A stretch of DNA of 53,773 nt from Paraglaciecola polaris LMG 21857 (GCF_000315055.1 NZ_BAER01000028.1:1-53773), one strand, 5' to 3'. Counted from the stretch's first letter, positions 18,111-26,279 are shown. The notes: generated from the sequence alone by a model not told the origin. Numbers and translations: made by a program.

Positions 18111-19306
18111 CTAAACGCCTTGTTCAGATGTGACCAAGGTTTGCTTTTTATCTAGTGCCCCAGAGAAGGTCGTTAATATCAAAGCCAACACCACTATGAG
18201 CCCTCCGATCCATGGTGTATCAGTCAATTCCATGTTCTCGACTACACCGCCACCGATAATTGAGCCCAGTGCAATGCCTACGTTAAAGGCCGCGATGTTT
18301 AAGCCTGCCGCTACATCGACTGCGTTCGGGCTGTACTTTTCGGCAAGTTGCACCACGTAAACCTGTAATCCTGTAATCCTGGGACATTACCAAAGGCAAA
18401 TGCCCCCCAAACCAATACTGTCAGTACTGCCGCTATAGGATGACCAGCAGTAAAGGTGAAAACAAATAGTACTGCGGCTAAGGCAGCAAAAATGAATTGT
18501 AGTGCTTTAACGGGCCCATGTTTATCAGCTAACTTTCCGCCCCATATATTACCGATAGCAACCGACACACCATAAACCAACAAGATTAAACTGATCGCTC
18601 CTGCTGAAAATCCGGATACCTGCTGCAACATTGGCGCAAGATAAGTAAAGGCGACAAATGTACCGCCATAGCCCACCGCTGTCATGGCATAAACCAAGAG
18701 CAAACGTGGTTGTGTCAGCACTTTAAGTTGTTGGGAAAGTGTCGCTGGAGGTGACTTTCTGAGCTTACTCGGCAACAAGATAGCACTTCCAATCAACGCA
18801 ACTACACCAAGTAAAGCAACAATCAGGAAGGTTGCGCGCCAGCCAAACGTTTGCCCTATCCAGGTGCCTAATGGTACGCCTGTCACTAAGGCAACCGTTA
18901 ATCCGGTAAACATGATAGCTATGGCGCTGCCCTCTTTATCTTTACTCACTAAGCTGGTCGCGATCGTTGAACCAATGGAGAAAAACACACCATGGGCTAA
19001 ACCCGTTAAAATACGCGCGGTAATCAAGGAATCATAACCCGGTGCCAGCCATGCCAGAATATTCCCAGCAATAAACAAAGACATAAGCGCCAAGAGTACG
19101 ACTTTACGATTCCAGCGTCCGGTCAAAGCGGTGAGTACCGGAGCACCAATCGCTACGCCCAGGGCGTATAAGCTGACCAACAAGCCAGCGGAAGGAAGTG
19201 ATACGCTCAAGTCTTGAGCGATAGTAGGTACCAAGCCGACAATAACAAATTCGGTGGTACCAATAGCGAAGGCACTTAAGGTTAAGGCCCATAATGCAAG
19301 TGGCAT
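18111..19306 (-). pseudogene. Sugar/drug efflux MFS transporter (DHA1, AraJ-like), frameshifted
   Basis: A typical 12-segment DHA1 major facilitator begins at the ATG at 19306, preceded by GGAG at 7 bases. It carries the N-terminal signature SAFAIGTTEFVIVGLVP. About residue 310 the frame breaks, and the remaining two or so helices continue in another frame down to 18111. The break coincides with a direct duplication of 8 bases (18362-18377). Removing one copy restores VPGLQVYVVQLAEKY, so both parts were one gene of about 395 codons. The broken product would end after a short foreign tail and lack its last helices, so it is probably inactive. The other possibility is an assembly error. It lies downstream of a TetR gene on the same strand and may have been part of its operon. 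Confidence 0.85.
18362..18377. repeat. 8-bp tandem duplication that breaks the MFS gene
   Basis: CCTGTAAT occurs twice in a row, followed by a partial third CCTG. On the coding strand this is a repeated GGATTACA unit. Eight bases is not a multiple of three, so the duplication shifts the frame. Only two full copies are present. Confidence 0.9.
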
Positions 19307-19459
19307 AATTAAACTCCAATGATGATAGTGCGGAGCATTATGCCTAATTAAATTTTTGCTAAAAATACCACCAATCGCAAAATACTTTATCAAATTTTAC
19401 AATAATAATTAAACGACTTACTTTGTGTAATCGCGCTAAAAACGACGAATACAGGTGTG

Positions 19460-20005
19460 TTAACGAGCCTCGAGCAAGCCTGCGCTAGCGGTGATAAATA
19501 TACTGTTGTCATTCATTGCTTTACTGACCAACATGGCACCTTCAAGTAACGATAGTGCTGCCACAGCGCGATTTGTTGCTTGCTGTTCGGTGTTACGCTC
19601 ATCAAGCGCGTAGGCTTGAGTTAACCACTGAATATTCTGTTCAAAGAAACGCTGAGTTTGCAATTTAACCTTATCGGGTAACCCATCTGTTTCCGCGCCG
19701 AGTAAACCACACAAACACATTTTTTGATCTTCCGTTAAGGCGCATTGAAATTGCTGTAAATACACTTCGATGGGCTTTTTACCTTGAACGACGAGATCTT
19801 CCGGCGAGCCTAAATTAGCAAGAAAATTGTCTGTGTATTGACGCGCAAGCTCTGCCCCCAAGTCAGCTTTGGTGGGAAAATGATAATGCACGCTGGAGCT
19901 TTTAATACCGATCTCATCCGCCAACTCACGAAAGCTAAAATTGTTGTAACCACCGGTTCTGACTTTATCTTCAGCCGCTTTAAGTAATTGTTGTTTCTTG
20001 CTCAT
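19460..20005 (-). CDS. TetR-family regulator controlling the GST gene and itself
   Basis: The 181-residue protein has a TetR helix-turn-helix (FRELADEIGIKSSSVHYHFP, about residues 24-43) and a C-terminal domain with the CLCGLLGAE patch seen in a common TetR_C subgroup. I start at the ATG at 20005 because GGGAG lies 5 bases upstream; the GTG at 20011 would sit on that site. The promoter (TTGTAC-17 bp-GATAAT, 20053-20025 on the minus strand) contains an operator palindrome at 20026-20043. The same palindrome, in better form, sits at the GST promoter. The regulator therefore very probably represses itself and the GST-cupin pair. The ligand is unknown, likely an electrophile. Confidence 0.88.
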   Translation of the reverse strand: MSKKQQLLKAAEDKVRTGGYNNFSFRELADEIGIKSSSVHYHFPTKADLGAELARQYTDNFLANLGSPEDLVVQGKKPIEVYLQQFQCALTEDQKMCLCGLLGAETDGLPDKVKLQTQRFFEQNIQWLTQAYALDERNTEQQATNRAVAALSLLEGAMLVSKAMNDNSIFITASAGLLEAR

Positions 20006-20024
20006 ACGCACTCCCTTTTGCTTA

Positions 20025-20053
20025 ATTATCTATCAGTAGATACACAGGTACAA
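20025..20053 (-). promoter_or_regulatory. Sigma-70 promoter of the TetR gene
   Basis: Reading the minus strand, TTGTAC (20053-20048), a 17-base spacer and GATAAT (20030-20025) form a good -35/-10 pair 20 bases before the start codon at 20005. Confidence 0.65.
20026..20043. promoter_or_regulatory. TetR operator in its own promoter
   Basis: TTATCTATCAGTAGATAC is an imperfect palindrome matching the GST operator (20316-20333) at 13 of 18 positions. It overlaps the -10 box and spacer of the TetR promoter, which implies autoregulation. Confidence 0.7.
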
Positions 20054-20287
20054 GCTAACTCATGTGTTAACACTATCAGCGTGACGGTTACGTCTCGTAA
20101 CTGTACTCATTAATGACTCATCGTGAAGTCGTGGGTAGCAAGATAGCTAATCACAGATCAATCCGGCCAACTGACCTGAAGATATTATCACTCGTTCAAA
20201 TGGCACTAAGTACATGAAATCAAATAATAAAAATGTTATTCGCTAACAGTTTTTAGTAATCGATATTCAATGCTAACCAAGTAAAAA
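20054..20287. other. Intergenic stretch between divergent TetR and GST genes
   Basis: AT-rich non-coding DNA between the two divergent promoters. I see no gene and no clear structure apart from the promoter and operator elements listed at its two ends. Confidence 0.5.
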
Positions 20288-20316
20288 TTGACAGCTTTCA
20301 ATCAAAAGCCTATAAC
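20288..20316 (+). promoter_or_regulatory. Strong sigma-70 promoter of the GST-cupin operon
   Basis: TTGACA (20288-20293), a 17-base spacer and TATAAC (20311-20316) are near consensus. The operator begins at the last base of the -10 box, so the repressor would sit over the transcription start. Confidence 0.8.
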
Positions 20317-20333
20317 TACCTACCAGTAGGTAG
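20316..20333. promoter_or_regulatory. TetR operator at the GST promoter
   Basis: CTACCTACCAGTAGGTAG has perfect 8-base arms (CTACCTAC and GTAGGTAG) around a 2-base centre. It covers the predicted transcription start of the GST gene and resembles the operator in the TetR promoter. Confidence 0.8.
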
Positions 20334-20398
20334 TTAGTTATTTTCATATGAAAATAAAACAAGACTTTTACCTTTAACCATTCCTTATGGAGACAGCC

Positions 20399-20896
20399 AT
20401 GATAATTTATGATGTAGAAAACTTTCCCAACCCCCTTCGTGTACGCATTGCATTAGCAGAAAAGAACGCCCTAGATACGGTCACGTTCAAACCGGTTGAT
20501 CTCATGAACGCCGAACACAGAAGTGACGCCTTTCTAGCAAAAAATCCATTTGCTGGTGTGCCCGTTCTTGAACTTGACGATGGCACATTTATAGCCGAAT
20601 GCCCTGCGATTACCGAATATATTGATCACCACTTTGCCGGCCCAGCACTGGAAACCGACCAACACAAAGAGTGGGGTCAAAAGCAGCATACACGTGCATT
20701 AAAAGGCCTTGAATATTTTGATTCTGTGCTCGCGAAAACCACTTATGTGGCAGGCGACGCATTCACCGTTGCGGATATCACATTGTGGTGTGGGTTAGTA
20801 TTCGGGGGGTTCTGTAACGTAACCATACCTGCTAGCTTGATACACCTGCAGTCCTGGCATGATCGGGTTGCAATACGCCCAAGCATCACTGTGTAA
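20399..20896 (+). CDS. Glutathione S-transferase, shortened
   Basis: The 165-residue protein has the thioredoxin-like N-domain of a GST (NPLRVRIAL near the glutathione site, then the cis-proline and glutathione-contact motif GVPVLELDDGTFIAE, followed by CPAITEYID). The C-terminal helical domain carries the folding motif FTVADITLW. I start at the ATG at 20399, which has GGAG 6 bases upstream; the ATG at 20387 actually overlaps that site. GSTs of this type are usually around 200 residues. Here the part between EYIDHHFAG and HKEWGQ is about 35 residues shorter than I expect, removing much of the first helix of the second domain, so activity is uncertain. It is controlled by the adjacent TetR and is followed after 43 bases by a cupin gene. 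Confidence 0.8.
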   Translation: MIIYDVENFPNPLRVRIALAEKNALDTVTFKPVDLMNAEHRSDAFLAKNPFAGVPVLELDDGTFIAECPAITEYIDHHFAGPALETDQHKEWGQKQHTRALKGLEYFDSVLAKTTYVAGDAFTVADITLWCGLVFGGFCNVTIPASLIHLQSWHDRVAIRPSITV

Positions 20897-20939
20897 AGTC
20901 GATTAGCTATACATACGAGTAAGAAATAGGAGCCAGAAA

Positions 20940-21647
20940 ATGAATATCAATGCAGACTTCAAGCAGCGCGTGGTCGTACACAGCCAACAGCAACCTTGGG
21001 TCGCGTCCCCGATGGCAGGTGTTGAACGTCGACCACTGGATCGTGTGGGTGGTGAAGTTGCACGGGCGACGTCTATTGTTCGTTATGCGCCTGGTAGCCA
21101 TTTTTCACCCCACGTACATACTGGTGGCGAAGAGTTCATCGTCCTTGAAGGCGTATTTCAGGACGAGCATGGTGACTTCCCCGCTGGCTCTTATATCCGT
21201 AATCCACCCCAGTCATCCCACACACCCGGCTCAGAAAAGGGTTGTGTCATCTTTGTAAAACTTTGGCAATTTAACCCAGACGACAGGCAGTACATAAATG
21301 TACCTGCTCGCGTCGATACAGCGCTAGCATCGGTCGAATTTACGCCGCCAGCGCTAGGCGTCACCAGCAAGGAGTTGTATCGCGATGAGTTTGAAGTAGT
21401 CAGTGTTTACGAGTTAGCCCCTAACACCGCGCTAAATCTCGACGCAGTAAAAGGGCTGGAAATGCTTGTCCTTGATGGCGAATTTTGCGAAGGCAGTGAT
21501 ATCCTAGAAAAGCACAGTTGGTTGCGCTTACCCACAGACAGTGAATTACATGGTAGAGCTGGGAGCAAAGGCGCAAGGTTATGGGTAAAAACCGAGCATC
21601 TACCCTTTGTGGATGATCAAATAGCACGGGTGAAAAATACTCGCTAA
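20940..21647 (+). CDS. ChrR-like double-cupin protein
   Basis: The 235-residue protein contains an anti-ECF-sigma ChrR-type cupin. The first barrel has the metal-binding motif HFSPHVHTGGEEFIVLEG (about residues 55-72), with two histidines and a glutamate, and the second motif ends in NPPQSSHTP. The C-terminal half (about 125-225) looks like a second cupin that lacks an obvious HxH motif. Enzymes of this group often act in oxygen or peroxide chemistry, but the reaction is unknown. It follows the GST with a good AGGAG ribosome-binding site and is probably co-regulated by the TetR at 19460-20005. Confidence 0.8.
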   Translation: MNINADFKQRVVVHSQQQPWVASPMAGVERRPLDRVGGEVARATSIVRYAPGSHFSPHVHTGGEEFIVLEGVFQDEHGDFPAGSYIRNPPQSSHTPGSEKGCVIFVKLWQFNPDDRQYINVPARVDTALASVEFTPPALGVTSKELYRDEFEVVSVYELAPNTALNLDAVKGLEMLVLDGEFCEGSDILEKHSWLRLPTDSELHGRAGSKGARLWVKTEHLPFVDDQIARVKNTR

Positions 21648-22033
21648 TGTTATTGGCTAGCAGTAAAGACTTATCCCGACCCATGCGGATTGCAAGTGTA
21701 CGGCTTGATCAATAACGTGATGAGAGAGCGATGAAAATACTACGAAAAAGTGATAATGATGAACAAGCACCAAAGCCGTATTGGGCTCACACGAAAAGCG
21801 CTACCGCGACGTTAAACCACACGGCCTTTCTTGGTTACTTCTTTCGGCTGTAGACCAATATTTACAGGATAAATATGGAACAGCTTTAGCTGGCCTTTAG
21901 GTAAAGTGCATGGACGCATTTTATAAAAGAAGTAACTGGATGGTCTGTCATATCCAGCAGGGAGGCTGATACGCCCAGCGTATGCTGTTGTGGCCGCAGA
22001 CCATAAAGTAAGCACAGCTCATAAAAAATAGAT
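21648..22033. other. Intergenic region with a possible micro-ORF
   Basis: No recognisable gene. A 40-codon frame (21731-21853) has a passable ribosome-binding site and is listed separately. The rest has no family match and may be decayed coding DNA. Confidence 0.4.
21731..21853 (+). CDS. Possible 40-residue peptide, unrecognised
   Basis: ATG at 21731 is preceded by GAGAGAGCG, and the frame runs to TAG at 21851-21853. The product is lysine- and tyrosine-containing and soluble-looking, with no motif I recognise. It may be a chance frame or the remnant of a larger gene. Confidence 0.2.
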   Translation: MKILRKSDNDEQAPKPYWAHTKSATATLNHTAFLGYFFRL

Positions 22034-22062
22034 AAAAAAATACCCGCTTAAGCGGGTATTTT
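22034..22062. terminator. Rho-independent terminator of the BON-protein gene
   Basis: ACCCGCTTAAGCGGGT is a perfect stem flanked by A7 on the left and TATTTTA on the right, 14 bases beyond the BON gene stop on the minus strand. It may also stop plus-strand transcription. Confidence 0.85.
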
Positions 22063-22075
22063 ATAAGCTGAGGGG

Positions 22076-22651
22076 TTAATGTTTTTTAGACATTGTACCT
22101 TCTTCTTCCGATTTCAACATATCCACAACGCTTTTGACGTCATTGGTATTCTCTGCGATTTGAACCGCTAACTGACGCTCAGCGTCATTATCGACCGTAC
22201 CAGAAAGGGTCACTTTGCCCATTTTTGATTCTACTTCGATGTCCATACCGCTGACTTCAGATTCGAACATTAGACGCGTTTTCACCACAGTCTCAATTTT
22301 CGCATCATTTAGACTTTGCATGACTTCGCCATCTTGCTCGTCATCCATTTCATCAATGACGGTTAACTGGTTATCTACATCTTTCACGCCGTCGAGTGAC
22401 ATGACTAACTCAGTGGCTAAGGCCTTATCTACTTCACGGTTAACTTTTCCGGTCAAGGTTACTTTGCCGTTTTTGACATCAGTGTTGATGTCAAATGAGT
22501 CCAAATTACCGTTAAGCATCAATGTGGTTTCGGCTTTGCCGTCTATCCAAGCATCGCTCGCGGTATCTTTCCACGTATTCTCTGCATTCGCAGCTAGAGA
22601 TGCAGTTCCTAATGATACGGCTACTAATACTGAAATGATTGAATGTTTCAT
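22076..22651 (-). CDS. Periplasmic BON-domain stress protein (OsmY-like)
   Basis: The 191-residue protein has a signal peptide (cleavage after ANA near residue 23) and two BON domains (about 38-105 and 122-185), each containing the glycine-containing core GKVTLTGKV or GKVTLSGTV. OsmY-type BON proteins are periplasmic and made under osmotic and envelope stress. I start at the ATG at 22651 with AAGGAGATATTT upstream; a longer frame to 22690 lacks a signal and is not used. The linker between domains is very acidic (MDDEQDGE). It sits in a block of stress-related envelope genes. A terminator follows at 22034-22062. Confidence 0.9.
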   Translation of the reverse strand: MKHSIISVLVAVSLGTASLAANAENTWKDTASDAWIDGKAETTLMLNGNLDSFDINTDVKNGKVTLTGKVNREVDKALATELVMSLDGVKDVDNQLTVIDEMDDEQDGEVMQSLNDAKIETVVKTRLMFESEVSGMDIEVESKMGKVTLSGTVDNDAERQLAVQIAENTNDVKSVVDMLKSEEEGTMSKKH

Positions 22652-22998
22652 AAATATCTCCTTATTAAGATTCGTAGTGACTAATGCCAATTCGATGCCA
22701 ACAAGTTAACCTATTGAAATAATTAACTTATTTTGACATAAAACAAAAATTAATCGCCTATGCCTAGGTAAATTATTACCAAGGTGTTGTAAATAATTCT
22801 TCAAAACAGCTCGGCGATTGACACCACCTTTTCTTGTAAAAAGGAATTGGTACCTGTGGGCTTACTTGATTATCCCTGTCCTAGTAACGAGTCTTTGTAA
22901 CGATATAGCTCAGTGCCACCGATAAAGGGTATTTACAACACAAGCAACTGAGTTTAGGTTGGCGCAGTCGAAATGGCATTAAGTAACACACATAAAAA
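22652..22998. promoter_or_regulatory. Upstream region of the BON gene, no gene seen
   Basis: The 347-bp gap must hold the BON promoter, which I could not locate with confidence. No coding potential was seen. The neighbouring reductase ends at 23082, with its terminator at 22999-23020. Confidence 0.4.
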
Positions 22999-23020
22999 AA
23001 CCGCTAAGGATCTAGCGGTT
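22999..23020 (-). terminator. Terminator of the aldo/keto reductase gene
   Basis: AACCGCTA-AGGATC-TAGCGGTT has perfect 8-bp arms, and the minus strand continues into a T-run (A7 on the plus strand). It lies about 60 bases after the reductase stop. Confidence 0.85.
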
Positions 23021-23081
23021 TGTTTGGGTGAGCAATATTCGGTGAAATCTATCCGTTAACACCTAGGGTAGCCATCAATCT

Positions 23082-23888
23082 CTACCAATCTGGGGCAAAG
23101 TCAGGATCCACAATACGTTCTTGGGGCTCAATAGCATCAATTTTTGCCAGCTCATCTGCGGTTAACATCAACTGTTTGCCAGTGAGATTATCGCGCATAT
23201 GTTCAACATTTGTTGAGGAAGGTATCACCACTATTTTTTTGTGATTTAACCAAGATAATGCCACTGCAGCGGGAGTAGTTTGATGTGCTTCGGCTAACGC
23301 TTTCAACACATCATTTTCCATCACTTTACCTACGCCGAGTGGCATATACCCAGTCACCTGAATATTGTTGCGATGGCAATATTCCACTAGCTCTTTGTTC
23401 TGGAAATTCGGATGCACCTCTATCTGGTTCGTCAGAATGTGATCCTTGCCTAGGATCGCCAAAGCCTCATCGAGCTGGCTCTGGGTAAAATTCGAAACCC
23501 CAATATGCTCAGTCAACCCGCGCTCTTTGCACGCCTTCAATTCGTGTAAATAGTCGGCCATAGGCACTTTATTATCTGGCGAAGGCCAATGAATAAGCAA
23601 CAGATTGACGTAATCGGTATTAAGTAACGTTAAGCTGTTTTGCACACTGGTAATGAACTTATCTGAGCTCAAATTTTCGTGCCACACCTTAGTGGTCACA
23701 AAAAGCTCGCCTCTCGGTAAGCCGGATGCAGCAATAGCGTCACCCACTTCAGACTCATTTTCATAAATTTGAGCCGTATCAATATGCCTATAGCCAACAT
23801 CAAGGGCATTCTCGACCGCCAACTTAGCTTCGTCACCTTCTAAACGATACGTGCCGAATCCTGGGGTAGGTATTGGAAAAGTATGCAT
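23082..23888 (-). CDS. Aldo/keto reductase (2,5-diketogluconate reductase type)
   Basis: The 268-residue protein is a single TIM-barrel AKR with an intact catalytic tetrad: D37 in GYRHIDTAQIY, Y42, K67 in FVTTKVWHEN and H100 in NLLLIHWPSPD. The C-terminal NADPH-binding segment has the expected VVIPSSTNVEHMRDN (about 215-230). It reduces aldehydes or ketones with NADPH. AKRs of this group often detoxify methylglyoxal and other reactive carbonyls, fitting the stress gene block. The substrate is not determined. The start has AGAGGA 7 bases upstream. Confidence 0.92.
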   Translation of the reverse strand: MHTFPIPTPGFGTYRLEGDEAKLAVENALDVGYRHIDTAQIYENESEVGDAIAASGLPRGELFVTTKVWHENLSSDKFITSVQNSLTLLNTDYVNLLLIHWPSPDNKVPMADYLHELKACKERGLTEHIGVSNFTQSQLDEALAILGKDHILTNQIEVHPNFQNKELVEYCHRNNIQVTGYMPLGVGKVMENDVLKALAEAHQTTPAAVALSWLNHKKIVVIPSSTNVEHMRDNLTGKQLMLTADELAKIDAIEPQERIVDPDFAPDW

Positions 23889-24073
23889 AAGTAAGTCCTC
23901 TCGTTAATCGTATAAGCCAGAACCCGGCTTATACTGTGCGCATGTGACTAATTACATTCGAATACTGTGCCAGTTATTAAGTAATTGAAATAATTGAATT
24001 TAAAAACAAAGCAAAAACAGTTTTTGTGGCTTAACTGAAATATTTGCCATAACAATTGAAGTCATTACCGACT

Positions 24074-25411
24074 TTAGCTGGGTGAAGACGGGTCTGAGTC
24101 TAAGTGACGTTTAATTTCGTCTAAACGGCGCTTAATATCATGCCAGTCATGCTCGCCCAATGTTAAGTTGCTTTGGATTTGTTCGATCATTGTGGCTTGT
24201 TGACGCACAAATTGCCGATGTTCTGGGGTTTGGCTAAAGCGTAGGATGCTGCTCAGACCTTCAAGCAAGCGTATGGTAACCGCTAAACTGTCTTTTGAGT
24301 ATTGGCGAATTTGATTGAAGGCGGCCTCTCCTAGCCCAGTAAAAACGATAGGCTTGCACTGCAAGCGTATCACACCATTTTCGTCTTCATGAATAGCTTG
24401 AGGAAAGGGTTTGGCGGTTAAAGTACATAATACTGCACTGAGCTTGTCCACCACGGTAACCGCGGTATAAGGATCATTGATCCCTGGCGAGAGGGCACGT
24501 ACGGCTATTTCAACTAACTGCCGGATGGCAAATTCAACATCTTGAATCGGTGTACGGTGTGCCCCCAAACGCATTAACTCGGATATTTTCTGTGGTTCAC
24601 ATCCGAATGTTGTGCCATGGAAATAAGCCGTCCCGATGACAGCGCCTTCAACCACAAAATCACCTGGCATATAATGAATTTTTAGCGCCATATCACATTC
24701 TTTCGCTAACTTACTGAGGTACGCTAAATTGAGCGTTTGGATATAACCACTTTCCTCGGAGAATATGTCTTGTTGATTGGGGTAGCGCTGACTAAAGTCG
24801 GGCATTTCACTGCTCACTATAGCTGGTTGCTGGGCTCTGCCGGTTGGGAATAATCGTTCAATAATCTCGTTTAATTCACAGTAGACGTTGTCGATCACTG
24901 TGTCAGCCTGGATAGCACGTGCCACGTGGTGAATAAAATAAATTAATACCCCAACCCCCAAGACAGCTAATAACACAGAGGTGAGTATGCTCAATCCTGG
25001 TACGAAGTTTTGCTCATCGAATGACTTGGTCGCTTGAATAATAAGTAAGCAGTAAATAAAGGTAGACAAGAAAAAACCCAACACGCATTGAGTTCCGGTA
25101 TCCATCATAAAGTTTCGGATAAGTCGCGGGCCAAATTGAGATGATGCCAAGCTTAAGGCCACCACGGTAATCGAGAACGCAATACTGGTAACTGTGATCA
25201 TCGACGAAGCTATGGTCGTCAACAGCGCTCGGGCTGATTCTGGAGAGGTCTGATAGAAATCAGCGAATATTTTTAACTCGCTGCTTGCGCCAAAATGATC
25301 GAATGCTAGGCCTACTTGGGATAATCCTATGGCCACCAGCGCCATAATCGATGGTACAAACCAAAAACTGGTTCTAATGGTTTCCCACAGTGTGATGAGC
25401 CGCGTATTCAT
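24074..25411 (-). CDS. DUF2254 membrane protein
   Basis: The 445-residue integral membrane protein has four hydrophobic segments in the first 170 residues (about 15-35, 55-85, 107-127 and 138-162), then a large soluble C-terminal part with ALSPGINDPYTA, a conserved DUF2254 feature. The function of the family is unknown. It starts at the ATG at 25411 after AAGGGAAACAT. It stands alone on the minus strand between the reductase and a block of tiny membrane proteins. Confidence 0.85.
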   Translation of the reverse strand: MNTRLITLWETIRTSFWFVPSIMALVAIGLSQVGLAFDHFGASSELKIFADFYQTSPESARALLTTIASSMITVTSIAFSITVVALSLASSQFGPRLIRNFMMDTGTQCVLGFFLSTFIYCLLIIQATKSFDEQNFVPGLSILTSVLLAVLGVGVLIYFIHHVARAIQADTVIDNVYCELNEIIERLFPTGRAQQPAIVSSEMPDFSQRYPNQQDIFSEESGYIQTLNLAYLSKLAKECDMALKIHYMPGDFVVEGAVIGTAYFHGTTFGCEPQKISELMRLGAHRTPIQDVEFAIRQLVEIAVRALSPGINDPYTAVTVVDKLSAVLCTLTAKPFPQAIHEDENGVIRLQCKPIVFTGLGEAAFNQIRQYSKDSLAVTIRLLEGLSSILRFSQTPEHRQFVRQQATMIEQIQSNLTLGEHDWHDIKRRLDEIKRHLDSDPSSPS

Positions 25412-25495
25412 ATGTTTCCCTTCATTTTAACCCGGTTTTAATCCAATTGGCGCTGGACCGTGTAAATATTAGGCCAAGACCCTTAAAAACTGCGC

Positions 25496-25687
25496 CTACG
25501 GGCCTTTTTTAGCATTCTTTTTCTTAATAAAGACAATTGCCGCGCCGAGTGCGACGATAACAAAAAGTCCAAATGCAGCTAAGAAAGTAGTTAAAAAACT
25601 CGCTCCCCCTGTTCCGCTTACACCGACGATCACACCAACAGCAATAATTAAAATAATCACGGTAATTTGCATTAACACGTTACACAC
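25496..25687 (-). CDS. Small two-helix membrane protein, unknown
   Basis: About 63 residues with two hydrophobic helices (about 6-28 and 33-54) and a strongly basic C-terminus (KKKNAKKGP). Three starts are possible: GTG at 25687, GTG at 25678 or ATG at 25672. The GGGAG ribosome-binding site is best spaced (8 bases) for the GTG at 25678, so the protein is probably 60 residues. No known family is evident. Neighbours are other small envelope proteins. Confidence 0.6.
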   Translation of the reverse strand: MCNVLMQITVIILIIAVGVIVGVSGTGGASFLTTFLAAFGLFVIVALGAAIVFIKKKNAKKGP

Positions 25688-25803
25688 TCCCAGGCGAAGT
25701 TCGCCTTATTCGTTATTCAACCCCACTGATGCTCTACTCGCCAATGATCTCTTGTCATCAGTCACACCCACCACCTTGTGAAGTAGTATTAAAAAATAAA
25801 CAA

Positions 25804-25828
25804 TAAAAAAGGGTGCGAACACCCCTTT
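25804..25828 (-). terminator. Terminator of the small lipoprotein gene
   Basis: AAAGGGTG-CGAA-CACCCCTTT forms a stem with one unpaired base, followed on the minus strand by a T-run. It lies 35 bases after the lipoprotein stop. Confidence 0.8.
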
Positions 25829-25862
25829 AACTTAAACTAGTTTGTGAACTTGCAAAAGCAAA

Positions 25863-26057
25863 TTAACAGTCTGTATCTTTAGCACCTGCGCCATCTTTAA
25901 CATCTTCACAAGCGTCTTCGATCGCATTGCCAGCATCAGTTGTCATTTCATCAACTTTTTCGCCAGCACTTTCAGCGTTGTTATCATTACAGGCTGTCAC
26001 TAACGTAAGTGAACTGAAAACCATGGCTAAAAGAGTAAATTTTTTAAGTAAGTTCAT
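25863..26057 (-). CDS. Small acidic lipoprotein (entericidin-like in layout)
   Basis: The 64-residue product has a lipoprotein signal with lipobox LVTAC (C23) and a very acidic mature part of about 40 residues ending in DTDC. The size and layout resemble entericidin-like or similar small outer-membrane lipoproteins. Its sequence shares only that general layout, so no function is assigned. A good ribosome-binding site (TGGAG) is present. It lies 45 bp after the DUF1328 gene on the same strand and is followed by a terminator, so the two may form an operon. Confidence 0.7.
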   Translation of the reverse strand: MNLLKKFTLLAMVFSSLTLVTACNDNNAESAGEKVDEMTTDAGNAIEDACEDVKDGAGAKDTDC

Positions 26058-26102
26058 AATGAATCTCCATATTGTTATTTAAAGTAAATGTGTGATGTAT
26101 AT

Positions 26103-26279
26103 CTAGACTCTGGGACCTTTACCGCGAATAGCATTCGCGACTAACGACAGTACCAATAGCACTAAAAATACAAAGAAAATGATTTTTGCAATTCCGGCCG
26201 CGGTTCCAGCTATACCACCAAAACCCATTACACCGGCTAATATTGCGATAATTAAAAACGTTAATGCCCAACCCAACAT
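26103..26279 (-). CDS. DUF1328 small membrane protein (YtjA-like)
   Basis: The 58-residue protein starts [10 protein letters not shown] and has a central glycine-rich [17 protein letters not shown], exactly the DUF1328/YtjA pattern, with two hydrophobic helices. It has an AGGAG site 7 bases before the ATG. The family is widespread in proteobacteria, often with stress-induced genes, but its job is unknown. Confidence 0.9.
   Translation of the reverse strand: MLGWALTFLIIAILAGVMGFGGIAGTAAGIAKIIFFVFLVLLVLSLVANAIRGKGPRV

Noticed and set aside
18362-18377. Phase-variation repeat
   Set aside because: Only two full copies exist, far fewer than in typical contingency loci; treated as a mutation.
22215-22709. 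164-codon plus-strand frame opposite the BON gene
   Set aside because: Serine-rich shadow of a signal-peptide-bearing BON protein.
23958-23972. TGGCACAGTATTCGA on the minus strand, resembling a sigma-54 promoter upstream of the reductase
   Set aside because: The -24 half fits but the -12 GC element is missing.
25496-26057. Toxin-antitoxin pair of two tiny proteins
   Set aside because: One is a lipoprotein and the other a two-helix membrane protein, with separate terminators and no toxin motif.
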